Source of the DNA: Pseudomonas sp. ATCC PTA-122608
GTDB taxonomy: Bacteria > Pseudomonadota > Gammaproteobacteria > Pseudomonadales > Pseudomonadaceae
Length of the DNA: 36,819 nucleotides
Reading direction: 5' to 3'
Assembly: GCF_001952855.1 (NCBI RefSeq)
Contig: NZ_LPNO01000024.1
Location: 172,807-209,625 of the forward strand
The translations under genes and the position numbers were made by a program. The stretch's first letter is position 1, and each line of letters starts with the position of its first letter. Below the pieces are notes generated by a model. That model saw only the letters and a program-made list of their open reading frames with translations, was not told where the DNA came from and ran no database searches. Shown here one piece after another: positions 1 through 8,670 of the stretch.

Positions 1-2
1 CC

Positions 3-233
3 CACCGCCGCTTCGCCTCCACCGCCGGCAGCGACGTGCTGCTGATGCTGAAAAAGGCCTGGCTGTCCTACACCAAGGCCGAGCTGCCGCTGAGTGGCGC
101 GCTGGCACTGGACACGGTGAAAGAGTTTGTCGAGCCGCAGCTGCACAAACGCGTGGCACCGCTGTTTCTGGCCAGTGGGTTGGTCAAGGATGTGGAAGGC
201 GAGTTGCGGATGCAGCCGCAGGTGGCAGGCTGA
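3..233 (+). CDS. 3' end of an unrecognised protein (partial)
   Basis: An open frame enters from the left window edge and ends at a TGA at 231-233, giving about 76 C-terminal residues. The visible part is mostly predicted helix, with the stretch LLMLKKAWLSYTKAELPLSG followed by a short basic and acidic tail. I do not recognise the family. It ends 46 bases before the start of the helicase gene on the same strand, so the two may be co-transcribed and could form one functional unit. The start lies outside the window; internal ATGs such as that at 36 should not be taken as the true start. Confidence 0.6.
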   Translation, partial: HRRFASTAGSDVLLMLKKAWLSYTKAELPLSGALALDTVKEFVEPQLHKRVAPLFLASGLVKDVEGELRMQPQVAG

Positions 234-279
234 TCGCGTAAGGGACACCCCCGTCATCAAACACCAGGGAATGAATTTG

Positions 280-3200
280 ATGAATCAAGAAAGCATCACC
301 CGTTACTGGCATGCCGTCGAATTGCTACAGCCCCAGTCGGCACCAAAAATCGAGAAGCGCGACAGCCTGCCGTCGTCATTTTTTCACGACATCAATGCCG
401 GGCGGCCGGTGATGCCTTGGTCGGAACAAAGCCCGATCGCCCGGCAGCCGATTGCCGAGAACCGAATCTGGAGCCATACCCTCTTTGCTCATCTGTACGA
501 CAGCAAGCTTGTCGCAGAAAAGCTCAAGGCGCTTTACGGCGCCGACCAGGGTTACCGGGAACAACCCAAAAGCCGCGAGTCTGCACTGTTTGCGCTGAAG
601 TTCACCGCGCAGGGGATGATGGTGCAAGACAGCCTGGTGCTGTCCAGCGAAGCCTGGTTCCTTGGAAAAGCGCTGACAGGGAAAGATTGGAAAAGAGGCT
701 TCGACGAGGATCAGAACGCCCTGCGTGAAGACATCAAGCCGTTGATGGGCGGACAGGTCGACGCCGCTGCGTTGCTTGAGTTGACCACCAGGATTCGACG
801 CTTTCTGGGCGTGGATGAGTTTTTCCAGGAATTGGCGCTGTTTCGGCACCGGTTTCGCTCCACTCCCGTCAAGGAGAAAAAGCCGGAACCGGAAGACGAC
901 CCGCTCAACAGCTTCCTGCTGTCAGACCTCGCCGATGTGTCAGACAGCCTCAGCAAAGGCTGTACCAGCAAGGCACTTGATCAATACCTCAAGCGGCACA
1001 GCCCCGAGAACCGCCTGCACGTCGATGAAGACGATGCCTCGGCGCAGTTGATCGAGCGTCTGACCCCGAAATATTACGCCCCAGGTTGCTGGCCCGCAGA
1101 GCGCCACCTGGGCCTGGTGCACTCGCAGCAGTTGGCGGTGAACACCATCATCGACACCCTGGCTGAGGGTGAGGGCCTGATTGGCGTCAACGGTCCTCCG
1201 GGAACAGGCAAGACCACCCTGCTGCGGGACCTGATCGCCGCCGTCGTCACCCGACGCGCCGATGTACTCGCCAGCCTGTCGCGCGCCTCCCAGGCCTTCG
1301 TCGAGGGCATGCCCGAAAAAGTCGGCGACGGGGCTGATTTTCAGAACATCCACAAGCTCGACCCGGCCCTTTTTGGCTTTGAAATCGTGATCGCGTCTTC
1401 GAATAACGGCGCCGTTGAAAACGTCACGATGGAGCTGCCTCAACGGAACAAAATCGACGAAAGCTGGCTGCCGGAGGCCGACTATTTCGGCGAACTGGGT
1501 GAGTTGGTCAGCGGACAACCGGCCTGGGGACTGATTTCCGCGGCACTTGGCAGCAAAGCTCGGCGCAAAGCCTTTGTCAGCCGTTATTTTTACGGCCAGG
1601 CACCCGAAAAACCCAAGGCTGGCAACAAGGCCGATGAGGCAACCGAATGGCTGCCCGCCCTGGATGCCGAAGAGCTGGATGACGAACCTGAGGCCGCCGA
1701 CAGCGAATCCGGCGAATCGCCTGACGAAGACATCAGCACCCCGCGTGGCTTCCTCGGCTGGCTCAAGACACGCGCCGATACCACCCGAACAACAGCTCAG
1801 CGCCAGGACACCTGGCGGCAAGCTGTCGCTGCCTACAACGCAGCAAAAGCTCGCGTTGAGCAACTGAGTGCCGACGCCAACGGCATCAATGCGCAGCTCC
1901 TCGCGTTGAACGCCTTATCCCAACAGGTCACTGAGCAATCAGACGCTCTGCGGCAGTCAAGCCAAAACATAAAGGATGTTGAGGCGCAGCTGACGCAACT
2001 GGATGAGGTCGAGTTCAAGCCTGCCCGGCACCTGTTGCAAGAGTGCCTGCTGGAACTGCAACGCCTTCAGCAGAACAAACCCGGATTTTTGGCCAACCTG
2101 TTCAGCTTTTGGGGTGCCCATCGCAACTGGAGCACGCAGCGGCGACTGATCAGTGCCAGGCACCTGATCGCAGAAGAAGACTTCGAACGCATCAAACGCA
2201 GTACGCTTCGCCTGACCGCTGAACGCACACGGCTCGATGACCTCAGTCGCGCAGCACACCAAGCCCTGACGCTCCTCCAGGAACGCCAGCGTCAACACGT
2301 TGAACACGTCACACGCTTGGCGCAAACCGGCAAGGCCGAGCATCTCCTGGCCTGGCTGCGTCATGGGATCATTGGCCGTGGCGAGGCAATCGAGCTGGTT
2401 GAGCCCTGGGCCATTAAGGGTTGGCGAGAGGCACGGGCCCAGGTATTTATCCAGGCGCTCAAACTGCATCAATGCTTCTTTGAACTTGAAGCCAAACGGA
2501 TTCGCGCCAATCTGTTCTTCATCAACAGTGTGCTGCAAGGCGGTCGATTCCAGGGTGTCTCACGGGATGCCATTCGCTCAAGCTGGGCCTCGCTGTTCAT
2601 GCTCGTGCCTGTGTTGAGCAGCACCTTCGCCTCCTTTGCGCGGTCGTTCGGCTCCCTGGGTGTCGGTGAAATCGGCTGGCTGCTGGTGGATGAGGCCGGT
2701 CAGGCAACCCCACAAGCTGCCGTCGGTGCCCTTTGGCGTGCGCGTCGCGCTGTACTGGTAGGCGACCCCTTGCAACTCAAGCCCATCATTACCGTCTCCG
2801 ATGCTGTACTCGAACACATGCGAACCCGCTATGCGGTTGACCCCCACTGGCTACCCAACCGCCAATCCGCCCAGACCCTGGCCGACGAAGCCACTCTTTG
2901 GGGGCGAATGATGGGGCCTGCCCAAGACAAGCGCTGGGTTGGCCTGCCCCTCGTGGTGCACCGACGTTGTGACCGGCCGATGTATGCCTTGGCTAACCGA
3001 ATCGCCTATGACGGTGTCATGGTATTCGGCACCCTCAGCCCAAGCCCGGAGAAGGAAACCACTGCTGGCCTGCCGACCGGCTGGATTCAAGCGAGCGGAG
3101 CTTCCACCGGCAACTGGGTCGCCGCCGAGGGCGCCGCGCTGCAGTCCTTGCTGGGCAGGTTGCGTGACGAGGGGGTGAGCATTGCTGATATCTCGGTCAT

Positions 3201-3510
3201 CACGCCGTTCCAGGCCGTCAGGGAACGCATCAAACAGCTGCTTCCGCGCAAGATGGTGTTTGGCACTATCCATACCATGCAAGGTAAAGAAGCCGCTGTG
3301 GTGATCATGGTGCTGGGCGGTAGCAGCGAGAACCCGGGCGCGCGCGACTGGGTAGTCTGCGAACCCAACTTGCTGAACGTCGCCGCGACACGCGCCAAGC
3401 GGCGGTTCTACGTGATTGGTGACCGCAACGACTGGCGCCATCGGTCGTTATTCTGTGATGTGATGGACTTACTGCCACTGCAACAGCTTGAGCTGCCCGT
3501 TTCGTCGTGA
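280..3510 (+). CDS. Large superfamily 1 DNA/RNA helicase, Upf1/Dna2-like (AAA_11/AAA_12)
   Basis: The product is about 1,076 residues and is predicted to be a cytoplasmic ATP-dependent helicase. Walker A (GPPGTGKTT) lies near residue 305. A motif Ia-like segment (VIASSNNGAVEN) follows. The DEAG box (LLVDEAGQATPQ) is near 804, motif III (GDPLQLKPI) near 828, and motifs V/VI (HTMQGKEA, then NVAATRAKRRFYVIGD) near 1000-1045. Between motif Ia and the DEAG box sits a long insertion of about 350 residues, with an acidic patch (DDEPEAADSESGESPDED) and a coiled coil near residues 510-680. This order is typical of the Upf1/Dna2/SMUBP2 group. I chose the ATG at 280 because CAGGGA at 265-270 is then 9 bases upstream; ATG 271 is the alternative. 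Longer readings overlap the preceding gene. Related proteins occur in nucleic-acid metabolism and in defence loci; the substrate is unknown. Confidence 0.88.
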   Translation: MNQESITRYWHAVELLQPQSAPKIEKRDSLPSSFFHDINAGRPVMPWSEQSPIARQPIAENRIWSHTLFAHLYDSKLVAEKLKALYGADQGYREQPKSRESALFALKFTAQGMMVQDSLVLSSEAWFLGKALTGKDWKRGFDEDQNALREDIKPLMGGQVDAAALLELTTRIRRFLGVDEFFQELALFRHRFRSTPVKEKKPEPEDDPLNSFLLSDLADVSDSLSKGCTSKALDQYLKRHSPENRLHVDEDDASAQLIERLTPKYYAPGCWPAERHLGLVHSQQLAVNTIIDTLAEGEGLIGVNGPPGTGKTTLLRDLIAAVVTRRADVLASLSRASQAFVEGMPEKVGDGADFQNIHKLDPALFGFEIVIASSNNGAVENVTMELPQRNKIDESWLPEADYFGELGELVSGQPAWGLISAALGSKARRKAFVSRYFYGQAPEKPKAGNKADEATEWLPALDAEELDDEPEAADSESGESPDEDISTPRGFLGWLKTRADTTRTTAQRQDTWRQAVAAYNAAKARVEQLSADANGINAQLLALNALSQQVTEQSDALRQSSQNIKDVEAQLTQLDEVEFKPARHLLQECLLELQRLQQNKPGFLANLFSFWGAHRNWSTQRRLISARHLIAEEDFERIKRSTLRLTAERTRLDDLSRAAHQALTLLQERQRQHVEHVTRLAQTGKAEHLLAWLRHGIIGRGEAIELVEPWAIKGWREARAQVFIQALKLHQCFFELEAKRIRANLFFINSVLQGGRFQGVSRDAIRSSWASLFMLVPVLSSTFASFARSFGSLGVGEIGWLLVDEAGQATPQAAVGALWRARRAVLVGDPLQLKPIITVSDAVLEHMRTRYAVDPHWLPNRQSAQTLADEATLWGRMMGPAQDKRWVGLPLVVHRRCDRPMYALANRIAYDGVMVFGTLSPSPEKETTAGLPTGWIQASGASTGNWVAAEGAALQSLLGRLRDEGVSIADISVITPFQAVRERIKQLLPRKMVFGTIHTMQGKEAAVVIMVLGGSSENPGARDWVVCEPNLLNVAATRAKRRFYVIGDRNDWRHRSLFCDVMDLLPLQQLELPVSS

Positions 3511-3515
3511 GCGGG

Positions 3516-3567
3516 AAAGGGTTGGCCTTGACGTAGCATAAACCGCACCGTCAAGGCCCTGCCCTTT
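3516..3567. terminator. Shared terminator hairpin between convergent genes
   Basis: GGCCTTGACG at 3524-3533 pairs exactly with CGTCAAGGCC at 3549-3558 across a 15-base loop. The stem is extended imperfectly by AAAGGG on the left and CCCTTT on the right. It lies between the ends of the helicase gene and the convergent dehydrogenase gene, so it could terminate both. The flanking T or A runs are short, so this is a moderate call. Confidence 0.55.
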
Positions 3568-3568
3568 G

Positions 3569-4813
3569 CTAAACCAGGGTTGCACCCTGCCCCTGGTACA
3601 CCGGGGTCATTTCTTCCAGCGGCTCGGTCAAAGGCCGGTTATCCGCCCCGGGTAACAGGATCACCTTGCGGCAATCCTCTTCGCACTTATCAAACAGTTC
3701 ATAACCGCGCGCCGCCTGTTCCAGGGACAGCCGATGGGTGACGATCGCCTCCGGGTTCAGGTGCCCCAGTTCGATATGCTCAAGCAGCTCGGGAAGAAAG
3801 CGCTGCACGTGAGTCTGGCCCATCTTGAACGTCAGGCCCTTGTCGAAAGCATCGCCGAACATAAAGCCATGGATAAACCCCGAGTACACCCCCGCCACGC
3901 TCACTGTCCCGCCCCGGCGCACCGCGGCGATGCATTGACGCAAGGCTTTGCCGCTGCTGCCTTCGAGCTTGAGGGTGGCGAGGATGGTTTCAGTCGTGCT
4001 GCCCTTGGCTTCGAACCCTACGGCGTCCACCACGCCATCCACACCGCGCATGCCCTTGGTCTGGCGAATGATGGTGTCGGCAGGGTCATCGTCGTCCTCA
4101 AAGTTAACCGGGATCACACCGTACATTTGCTGGGCGTACGCCAACCGGTAGGCGTGCTGGTCAACCATGAAAATCTGCTCGGCACCGAGCATGCGTGCAC
4201 ACGCAGCACTCAGCAGCCCCACGGGCCCGGCGCCGTAAATCGCGATGCTGGAACCTGCGCCGATACCCGCATTGGTCACCGCCTGCCAGGCGGTGGGCAA
4301 GATATCGGAAAGGAACAACACTTTGTCATCCGCCAAGGTGCCGGGCACTTTGAATGGCCCGGTATTGGCCTTTGGCACCCGCACCAGCTCAGCCTGGCCA
4401 CCAGGAACGCCACCGTACAGACGGCTGTAGCCAAATAGCGCCGCACCCGGTGGAATGGCTTTTTTATTCAGGATCGCCCCGCGCCCATCGTTGGTGGTTT
4501 CGCAGGCAGCGAACTGTTGCAACTGGCAGAAGAAACAGTCGCCACAGGCAATTACGAACGGAATAACCACGCGGTCACCGCGTTGTACCTGGGTGACCGC
4601 CGGCCCGGTTTCCTCGACGATACCCATGAACTCGTGGCCGAAAATATCACCGTGCTCCACCGTTGGAATCTTGCCCCGGTACAAGTGCAAATCGGAGCCG
4701 CAGATAGCAGTGGCCGTCACTCGCAAAATGATGTCGTCGGGTTGTTCGATAATCGGATCGGGAACGGTATCGACCTGTACTTTGTGGGCGCCCTGGTAAG
4801 TCATCGCTCGCAT
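3569..4813 (-). CDS. Zinc-dependent alcohol dehydrogenase, glutathione-independent formaldehyde-dehydrogenase-like
   Basis: This is a 414-residue medium-chain dehydrogenase (MDR) that should oxidise an alcohol or aldehyde with NAD(P) in the cytoplasm. The catalytic zinc region is visible as CGSDLHLYRG near residue 37 and GHEFMGIVEE near 60. The structural zinc loop has four cysteines (CGDCFFCQLQQFAAC) near 90-105. The nucleotide-binding Rossmann motif GAGPVGLLSA is near 190. The insertion containing YSRLYGGVPGGQAELVRVP is typical of the formaldehyde-dehydrogenase-like branch. The ATG at 4813 was chosen because AGGAG lies 8 bases upstream; the GTG at 4822 is too close to that site. The gene stands alone on the minus strand, 110 bases from the next gene remnant. 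The substrate cannot be told from sequence alone. Confidence 0.9.
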   Translation of the reverse strand: MRAMTYQGAHKVQVDTVPDPIIEQPDDIILRVTATAICGSDLHLYRGKIPTVEHGDIFGHEFMGIVEETGPAVTQVQRGDRVVIPFVIACGDCFFCQLQQFAACETTNDGRGAILNKKAIPPGAALFGYSRLYGGVPGGQAELVRVPKANTGPFKVPGTLADDKVLFLSDILPTAWQAVTNAGIGAGSSIAIYGAGPVGLLSAACARMLGAEQIFMVDQHAYRLAYAQQMYGVIPVNFEDDDDPADTIIRQTKGMRGVDGVVDAVGFEAKGSTTETILATLKLEGSSGKALRQCIAAVRRGGTVSVAGVYSGFIHGFMFGDAFDKGLTFKMGQTHVQRFLPELLEHIELGHLNPEAIVTHRLSLEQAARGYELFDKCEEDCRKVILLPGADNRPLTEPLEEMTPVYQGQGATLV

Positions 4814-4923
4814 GGCCTGCACTCCTGTTGTTGAGGTGATTACCTAATTAAGGGGTGCAAGCACGGCTGCGGTTCAGTTGAACAGCGACGCCAACCGATA
4901 AGTGGTCGGAGGGATGGAGTGGC

Positions 4924-5113
4924 TTACACGTCGATAATCGCGGTGCCCGCGATGGTTTCGGCAAACCCTACATCCAACACGCGCCCCGGCGTTGCGAACC
5001 CCGGTTGGCGTTCACCGGCCAACACCCGACGCGCGGCTTCCACCGCCGCCAAGGGCGGTATAGCTGTCGCGTCCGGTGTAGTCCGTGGCGCCATAGATCA
5101 TTAAGGTTTTCAT
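4924..5113 (-). pseudogene. Collapsed saccharopine-dehydrogenase-like (NAD(P)-binding) gene remnant
   Basis: The minus strand starts with ATG at 5113 and reads MKTLMIYGATDYTGRD, the typical nucleotide-binding N-terminus of saccharopine-dehydrogenase-like or trans-enoyl-reductase proteins. It then runs into a TGA after about 34 codons. In a different frame, the sequence ending at TAA 4924-4926 reads VEAARRVLAGERQPGFATPG, then RVLDVGFAETIAGTAIIDV, which matches the C-terminus expected of the same family. Such proteins normally have about 350 residues, so roughly 300 internal codons are missing and the two ends are joined out of frame. The start overlaps the TGA of the VOC gene (ATGA), showing it was once a translationally coupled operon member. 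Family assignment is from memory of conserved ends. Confidence 0.75.
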
Positions 5114-5511
5114 TGGCCGTGCTGCCAGTTCTTGTAGACAAATTCCAGGCTGTAGCCGTCGGGGTCCAGCACGTTGGCCGCGTAGTAGTTCGGGTCATAG
5201 TGCAAACGTGCACCCGGTGCGCCGTTGTCGACAGCACCGGCATTGATTGCCGCCAGGTAGGCCGCATCGACCTCGGCCCTGCTGCTGGCGACAAACCCCA
5301 CATGCACCGCCCTGCCCTCGACCACACCCTCGCGCAACCAGAAGAATATCCGCCCATTGGCGCCAAACCCTTTGAGGTCCGGATGGCCGGGTGGGCCAGC
5401 CTTGCCGTCGTAGTCGTGGCGCGTGGTGATGCCCAGCGGGGCCAGTGCGGCCTGGTAGAAATCGATGGAACGTCGAACATCGCTGACCGACAAAAAGACA
5501 TGATCCAGCAT
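5110..5511 (-). CDS. VOC-family (glyoxalase/bleomycin resistance-like) protein
   Basis: This is a compact 133-residue protein of the vicinal-oxygen-chelate fold, probably a metal-dependent lyase, dioxygenase or binding protein. It opens with MLDHVFLSVSDVRRSIDFYQ, the typical first beta-alpha-beta unit, and ends with DPDGYSLEFVYKN, the usual last strand with its metal-ligand Glu. The ATG at 5511 has GAGG 7 bases upstream; longer readings lack family similarity. It lies between two disrupted genes in the same direction. The short-chain dehydrogenase ends 16 bases upstream, and the dehydrogenase remnant begins within its stop codon. It appears to be the only intact member of this small operon. 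Substrate unknown. Confidence 0.88.
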   Translation of the reverse strand: MLDHVFLSVSDVRRSIDFYQAALAPLGITTRHDYDGKAGPPGHPDLKGFGANGRIFFWLREGVVEGRAVHVGFVASSRAEVDAAYLAAINAGAVDNGAPGARLHYDPNYYAANVLDPDGYSLEFVYKNWQHGQ

Positions 5512-5527
5512 GCTGTAGCCTCGCTTT

Positions 5528-6268
5528 TCAGATGATGTAACCGCCCGCGACCTCGATCGTCTGGGCATTGATCCAGCGGCCTTCTTCAGACAGCAACATG
5601 GCGATCACGCGCGCCACGTCCTCAGGCTCGCCCACTCGGCCGAGGGCCGTTTGGGAAGCCAGCAGCGCTTCGAACTCGTCATTGAGCCCGCCGCCCAGTT
5701 CGGTGCGGATGGCTCCCGGAGAGACGGCATTCGCACGGATCTGCCGCTCGCCAAACTCCTTGGCCATGTAACGGGTGAGTACATCCAGCGCGCCCTTGAA
5801 GGCTGCGTAAGGCGCGACCCCGGCGGTTGCCACGCGAGTCGTGGCGCTGGTGAGGTTGACGATGCAGGCGTGGGCTCGCAGCAGCGGCAACGGGTTTGAG
5901 TCAGGAAAAACGGCCCTTTGAGGTGCACATTCAGCAGGCCGTCGAACTGGGCCTCGGTGACCGATTCCAGGGGATTGAACAGGCCATAACCGGCGTTATT
6001 CACCAGCCCACTCAGGCCGCTCACACCAGGTCGCCGATAACGCCCGTGTTACCGCCTCGGCAAAACCCTCGAAGGAGCTGACGTCAGCCACATCCAACGG
6101 CAGCGCCAGCGCCTTGCCGCCCGCCGCCTCAATCTTCTGCACTACTGCGTGTGCGGCCTCTGGATGGCGGTTGTAGGTCAGGATCACGCCCATGCCTTGC
6201 CGGGCACACAGCTCTGCAGTGCTGGCACCAATGCCACGGCTACCGCCGGTGATAAGGATAACGCCCAT
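5528..6268 (-). pseudogene. Short-chain dehydrogenase/reductase (SDR) broken by two frameshifts
   Basis: Joined across frames, the minus strand encodes a complete classical SDR of about 246 residues. It begins MGVILITGGSRGIGASTAEL (TGxxxGIG cofactor motif) from ATG 6268. The frame changes near 6022-6030, then reads GLSGLVNNAGYGLFNPLESV (NNAG motif) down to about 5892. It then changes again and reads LPLLRAHACIVNLTSATTRV with the catalytic Ser, YAAFK (catalytic Tyr and Lys), and ends GGYII at 5528. The second shift looks like loss of one base in a CTG codon (CAA ACC C-G TTG). All catalytic residues survive, so the disruptions are probably recent, or one or both could be sequence errors. It heads the operon with the VOC gene and is divergent from the AraC gene. 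Confidence 0.85.
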
Positions 6269-6318
6269 GTGTGGCTCCACTGCTTGCTCAAATGAGTCAC
6301 CACAGTAGGCCAGCGCGC

Positions 6319-6332
6319 CTGCGCCGGCGCAG
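6319..6332. promoter_or_regulatory. 14-bp perfect palindrome between divergent SDR and AraC genes
   Basis: CTGCGCCGGCGCAG is a perfect inverted repeat in the 130-base gap separating the SDR start (6268) and the AraC-family gene (6399). The position suits an operator for the neighbouring regulator, but AraC proteins usually bind direct repeats, and short GC palindromes arise by chance in such DNA. Low confidence. Confidence 0.25.
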
Positions 6333-6398
6333 CGGTTCCTGCTCGAAACCTGCCTGTTTCTGCTTTTTGCTTGCACATGACACGCCTGGGCGCTCAGC

Positions 6399-7304
6399 AT
6401 GCCCGGCATGAACACACAACTGATCGAACTGCGTGCCTTGGCCGCCAAGGCCGAAAACCGCCGCACTGAAACGGGTATCCCGCGGGTGGCCATGGTCCAG
6501 GGCGCGATTCCCGAGCATATGCTGGCCGCGGTGTATGACCCGATGATCAACCTGATCCTGCAGGGCAGCAAATCCATGACCGTGGGCGACCGCACCCTGC
6601 GGTACGACCCGGCGACGTATTTCGTGATGTCCATCGAGCTGCCCGCGGTGGGCACCGTGCACCCGGCGGCGACCGGTGAACCCTACCTGGCAGTCAGCCT
6701 GACACTGGACCCGACGGTGCTCGCGACGCTACTGAACGACTTGCCCGAACCTGCCGGGCGCTACGAACACGATGCCGGCTTTTCCGTGGCCGCCGTCACC
6801 CCGGAGTTGATGGACGCCTGGCTGCGCATGCTGCGGCTGATGGGCAACCCCGAGGCGATCGCCGCCCTCGCGCCGGTTTACGAGCGCGAGATTCTCTACC
6901 GCGTATTGCAAGGCCCCCACGGCTGGATGCTGCGTGAAATCGCCGCGCCGGACACCGCCATGGCCCGGGTGAGTCAGGCCATCCAATGGATTCGCCGGGA
7001 CTTCGCCGAACCGATCCGGGTAGAAGCCCTGGCGCAGAAAGCCGCGATGAGCGTGTCGGCCTTCCACCGGCACTTCAAGGCCGTCACCAACCTGAGCCCG
7101 TTGCAGTATCAAAAACGCGTGCGCTTGCTGCAGGCCCGCACGTTGATGGTGGCCAGCGCCAAAAACGTCACCAGTGCCGCCTTCGAAGTCGGCTATGAAA
7201 GCGCCACCCAGTTCAGCCGCGATTACGCTCGGGCATTCGGCCTGCCACCGGCGCGGGATGCGGCGCGAATCCTGGGGGAATCCCGGGGCCCGAAGGCGAA
7301 CTGA
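6399..7304 (+). CDS. AraC-family transcriptional regulator with AraC_N (YqhC-type) domain
   Basis: This is a 301-residue DNA-binding regulator. Residues about 20-180 match the AraC_N cupin-like sensor domain (for example VYDPMINLILQGSKSMTVGD and YDPATYFVMSIELP). Residues about 195-295 carry the double helix-turn-helix: IRVEALAQKAAMSVSAFHRH, then LSPLQYQKRVRLLQARTLM and FEVGYESATQFSRDYARAFG. Regulators of this type commonly control a divergent oxidoreductase gene, often in response to aldehydes or alcohols; here the divergent target would be the now-broken SDR/VOC operon. No clear ribosome site separates the two candidate starts, ATG 6399 and ATG 6408 (MNTQLIELR). The regulator itself is intact although its probable target operon is decaying. 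Confidence 0.92.
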   Translation: MPGMNTQLIELRALAAKAENRRTETGIPRVAMVQGAIPEHMLAAVYDPMINLILQGSKSMTVGDRTLRYDPATYFVMSIELPAVGTVHPAATGEPYLAVSLTLDPTVLATLLNDLPEPAGRYEHDAGFSVAAVTPELMDAWLRMLRLMGNPEAIAALAPVYEREILYRVLQGPHGWMLREIAAPDTAMARVSQAIQWIRRDFAEPIRVEALAQKAAMSVSAFHRHFKAVTNLSPLQYQKRVRLLQARTLMVASAKNVTSAAFEVGYESATQFSRDYARAFGLPPARDAARILGESRGPKAN

Positions 7305-7353
7305 CAACAACGTGCTAGCCTGCCATCCCACGCCCCACGACAAGGAGTTGCCG

Positions 7354-8670
7354 ATGGCCGAGCCAAGCAAGAAGATGAGCCTGATGGGCCTGACCACCCT
7401 CGTGGCGATCAACATGATGGGCTCGGGCATCATCATGCTGCCCGCCAGCATGGCGCAGTTGGGCGCGATCTCGCTGTTGTCGTGGCTGATCACCGCCGTG
7501 GGCTCGATGGCGATCGCGTACTGCTTTGCCCAGTGCGGCCTCTTCTGCACCCGCACCGGCGGCATGTCGGCCTACACCGAAGAGGCCCACGGCAAGTCGG
7601 GGTTCTTCCTCTGTTCGTTCCTGTATTTCCTGTCGCTGATCATCGCCAATGTGGCGATTGCGATTTCGGCGGTGGGCTATCTGTCGTCCTTCATCCCGTG
7701 GCTGGGCAGCGGGCCGATCCCGTTGTTTATCGGCACCCTCGCGCTGATCTGGCTGACCACCGTGGCCAACTTCGGAGGCCCGCGCCTCACCGGCCGGATC
7801 GGCGTGGTCACCGTGTGGGGCGTGATCATTCCCGTGGCGGGCTTGAGCGTGTTCGGCTGGTTCTATTTCAAGGCCGAGGTGTTCAGCGACGCCTGGAACC
7901 CCAACCAGTTGCAACTATGGGACGCCATTGGCGCGAGTATCCCGCTGACCCTCTGGGCGTTCCTCGGCATGGAGTCCGCGGCCCAGGGCTATGACGCGGT
8001 GGAAGATCCCAAGCGCACCGTGCCGCTGGCCTGCCTGCTCGGCACCCTCGGCGCGGCGCTGGTGTATGTGCTGTCGACCACGGTGATTCAGGGCATCGTG
8101 CCCAATGCCGAACTGGCTGAGTCTTCAGCGCCGTTTGCCTTGGTGTATGCGCAGATTTTCACGCCGCTGGTGGGCGATATCATCATGGCGCTGGCGGTGG
8201 TGGCGTGTATCGGTTCGCTGCTGGGCTGGCAGTTCACCCTGGCGCAAACGGCCAAGATGTCGGCGGACCAGCGTCTGTTTCCGCGGTTCTTCAGCCGGGT
8301 GAGCCGCGCCCAGGCCCCCGTGTGGGGGCTGATTGCCTGTGCGGCGTTGCAGAGCCTGATTGCCTTGTCGACCATCTCGCCCACCGCCAGCGCCCAGTTC
8401 GGCAAGCTGGTGAACCTGGCGGTGGTGACCAATTTGATTCCCTACGTCACTGCGCTGACCGGGCTGCTGGTGATGATGCACAAGGCGCGGGTGGCGGCGG
8501 TGGTGTATGCACGCAATACCACGGTGTTGCTGATTGCCGTGGGGTATTCGCTGTATGCGATTTATGCGTGTGGTGAGGAGGCGGTGTTTGGTGCGACGCT
8601 GGTGTTGGCGTTTGGGTATCTGCTGTATGGGTTTTTGGCGCGGCGGTTTATCACGGCCGGTGGTGGGTGA
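7354..8670 (+). CDS. potE: Putrescine-ornithine antiporter PotE (APC superfamily)
   Basis: This 438-residue inner-membrane protein with about 12 hydrophobic segments should exchange putrescine for ornithine or import putrescine. It aligns by eye along its whole length with E. coli PotE. Shared segments include INMMGSGIIMLPASMAQLGA, SWLITAVGSMAIAYCFAQCG, IANVAIAISAVGY, VTVWGVIIPVAGL, TLWAFLGMESA, CIGSLLGWQFTLAQ and LVNLAVVTNLIPY. AAGGAG at 7342-7347 lies 6 bases before ATG 7354; longer readings run back into the AraC gene. No ornithine decarboxylase gene adjoins it, so it is not in the usual speF-potE pair. The composite repeat begins immediately after its stop codon. Confidence 0.93.
   Translation: MAEPSKKMSLMGLTTLVAINMMGSGIIMLPASMAQLGAISLLSWLITAVGSMAIAYCFAQCGLFCTRTGGMSAYTEEAHGKSGFFLCSFLYFLSLIIANVAIAISAVGYLSSFIPWLGSGPIPLFIGTLALIWLTTVANFGGPRLTGRIGVVTVWGVIIPVAGLSVFGWFYFKAEVFSDAWNPNQLQLWDAIGASIPLTLWAFLGMESAAQGYDAVEDPKRTVPLACLLGTLGAALVYVLSTTVIQGIVPNAELAESSAPFALVYAQIFTPLVGDIIMALAVVACIGSLLGWQFTLAQTAKMSADQRLFPRFFSRVSRAQAPVWGLIACAALQSLIALSTISPTASAQFGKLVNLAVVTNLIPYVTALTGLLVMMHKARVAAVVYARNTTVLLIAVGYSLYAIYACGEEAVFGATLVLAFGYLLYGFLARRFITAGGG

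Noticed and set aside
127..279. Start of the helicase at the GTG/ATG-like codon near 127.
   Set aside because: It would overlap the upstream gene by over 100 bases, and the extra 51 residues look like out-of-frame sequence; ATG 280 has a ribosome site.
940..1863. 307-residue minus-strand frame inside the helicase gene.
   Set aside because: It is a shadow of the helicase reading frame, which carries all the recognised motifs.
5005..5535. Plus-strand frame across the VOC gene.
   Set aside because: It is antisense to a recognisable VOC protein and shows no family features of its own.
7174..7353. Upstream extension of PotE.
   Set aside because: It overlaps the AraC gene, while a strong AAGGAG precedes ATG 7354 where similarity to PotE begins.
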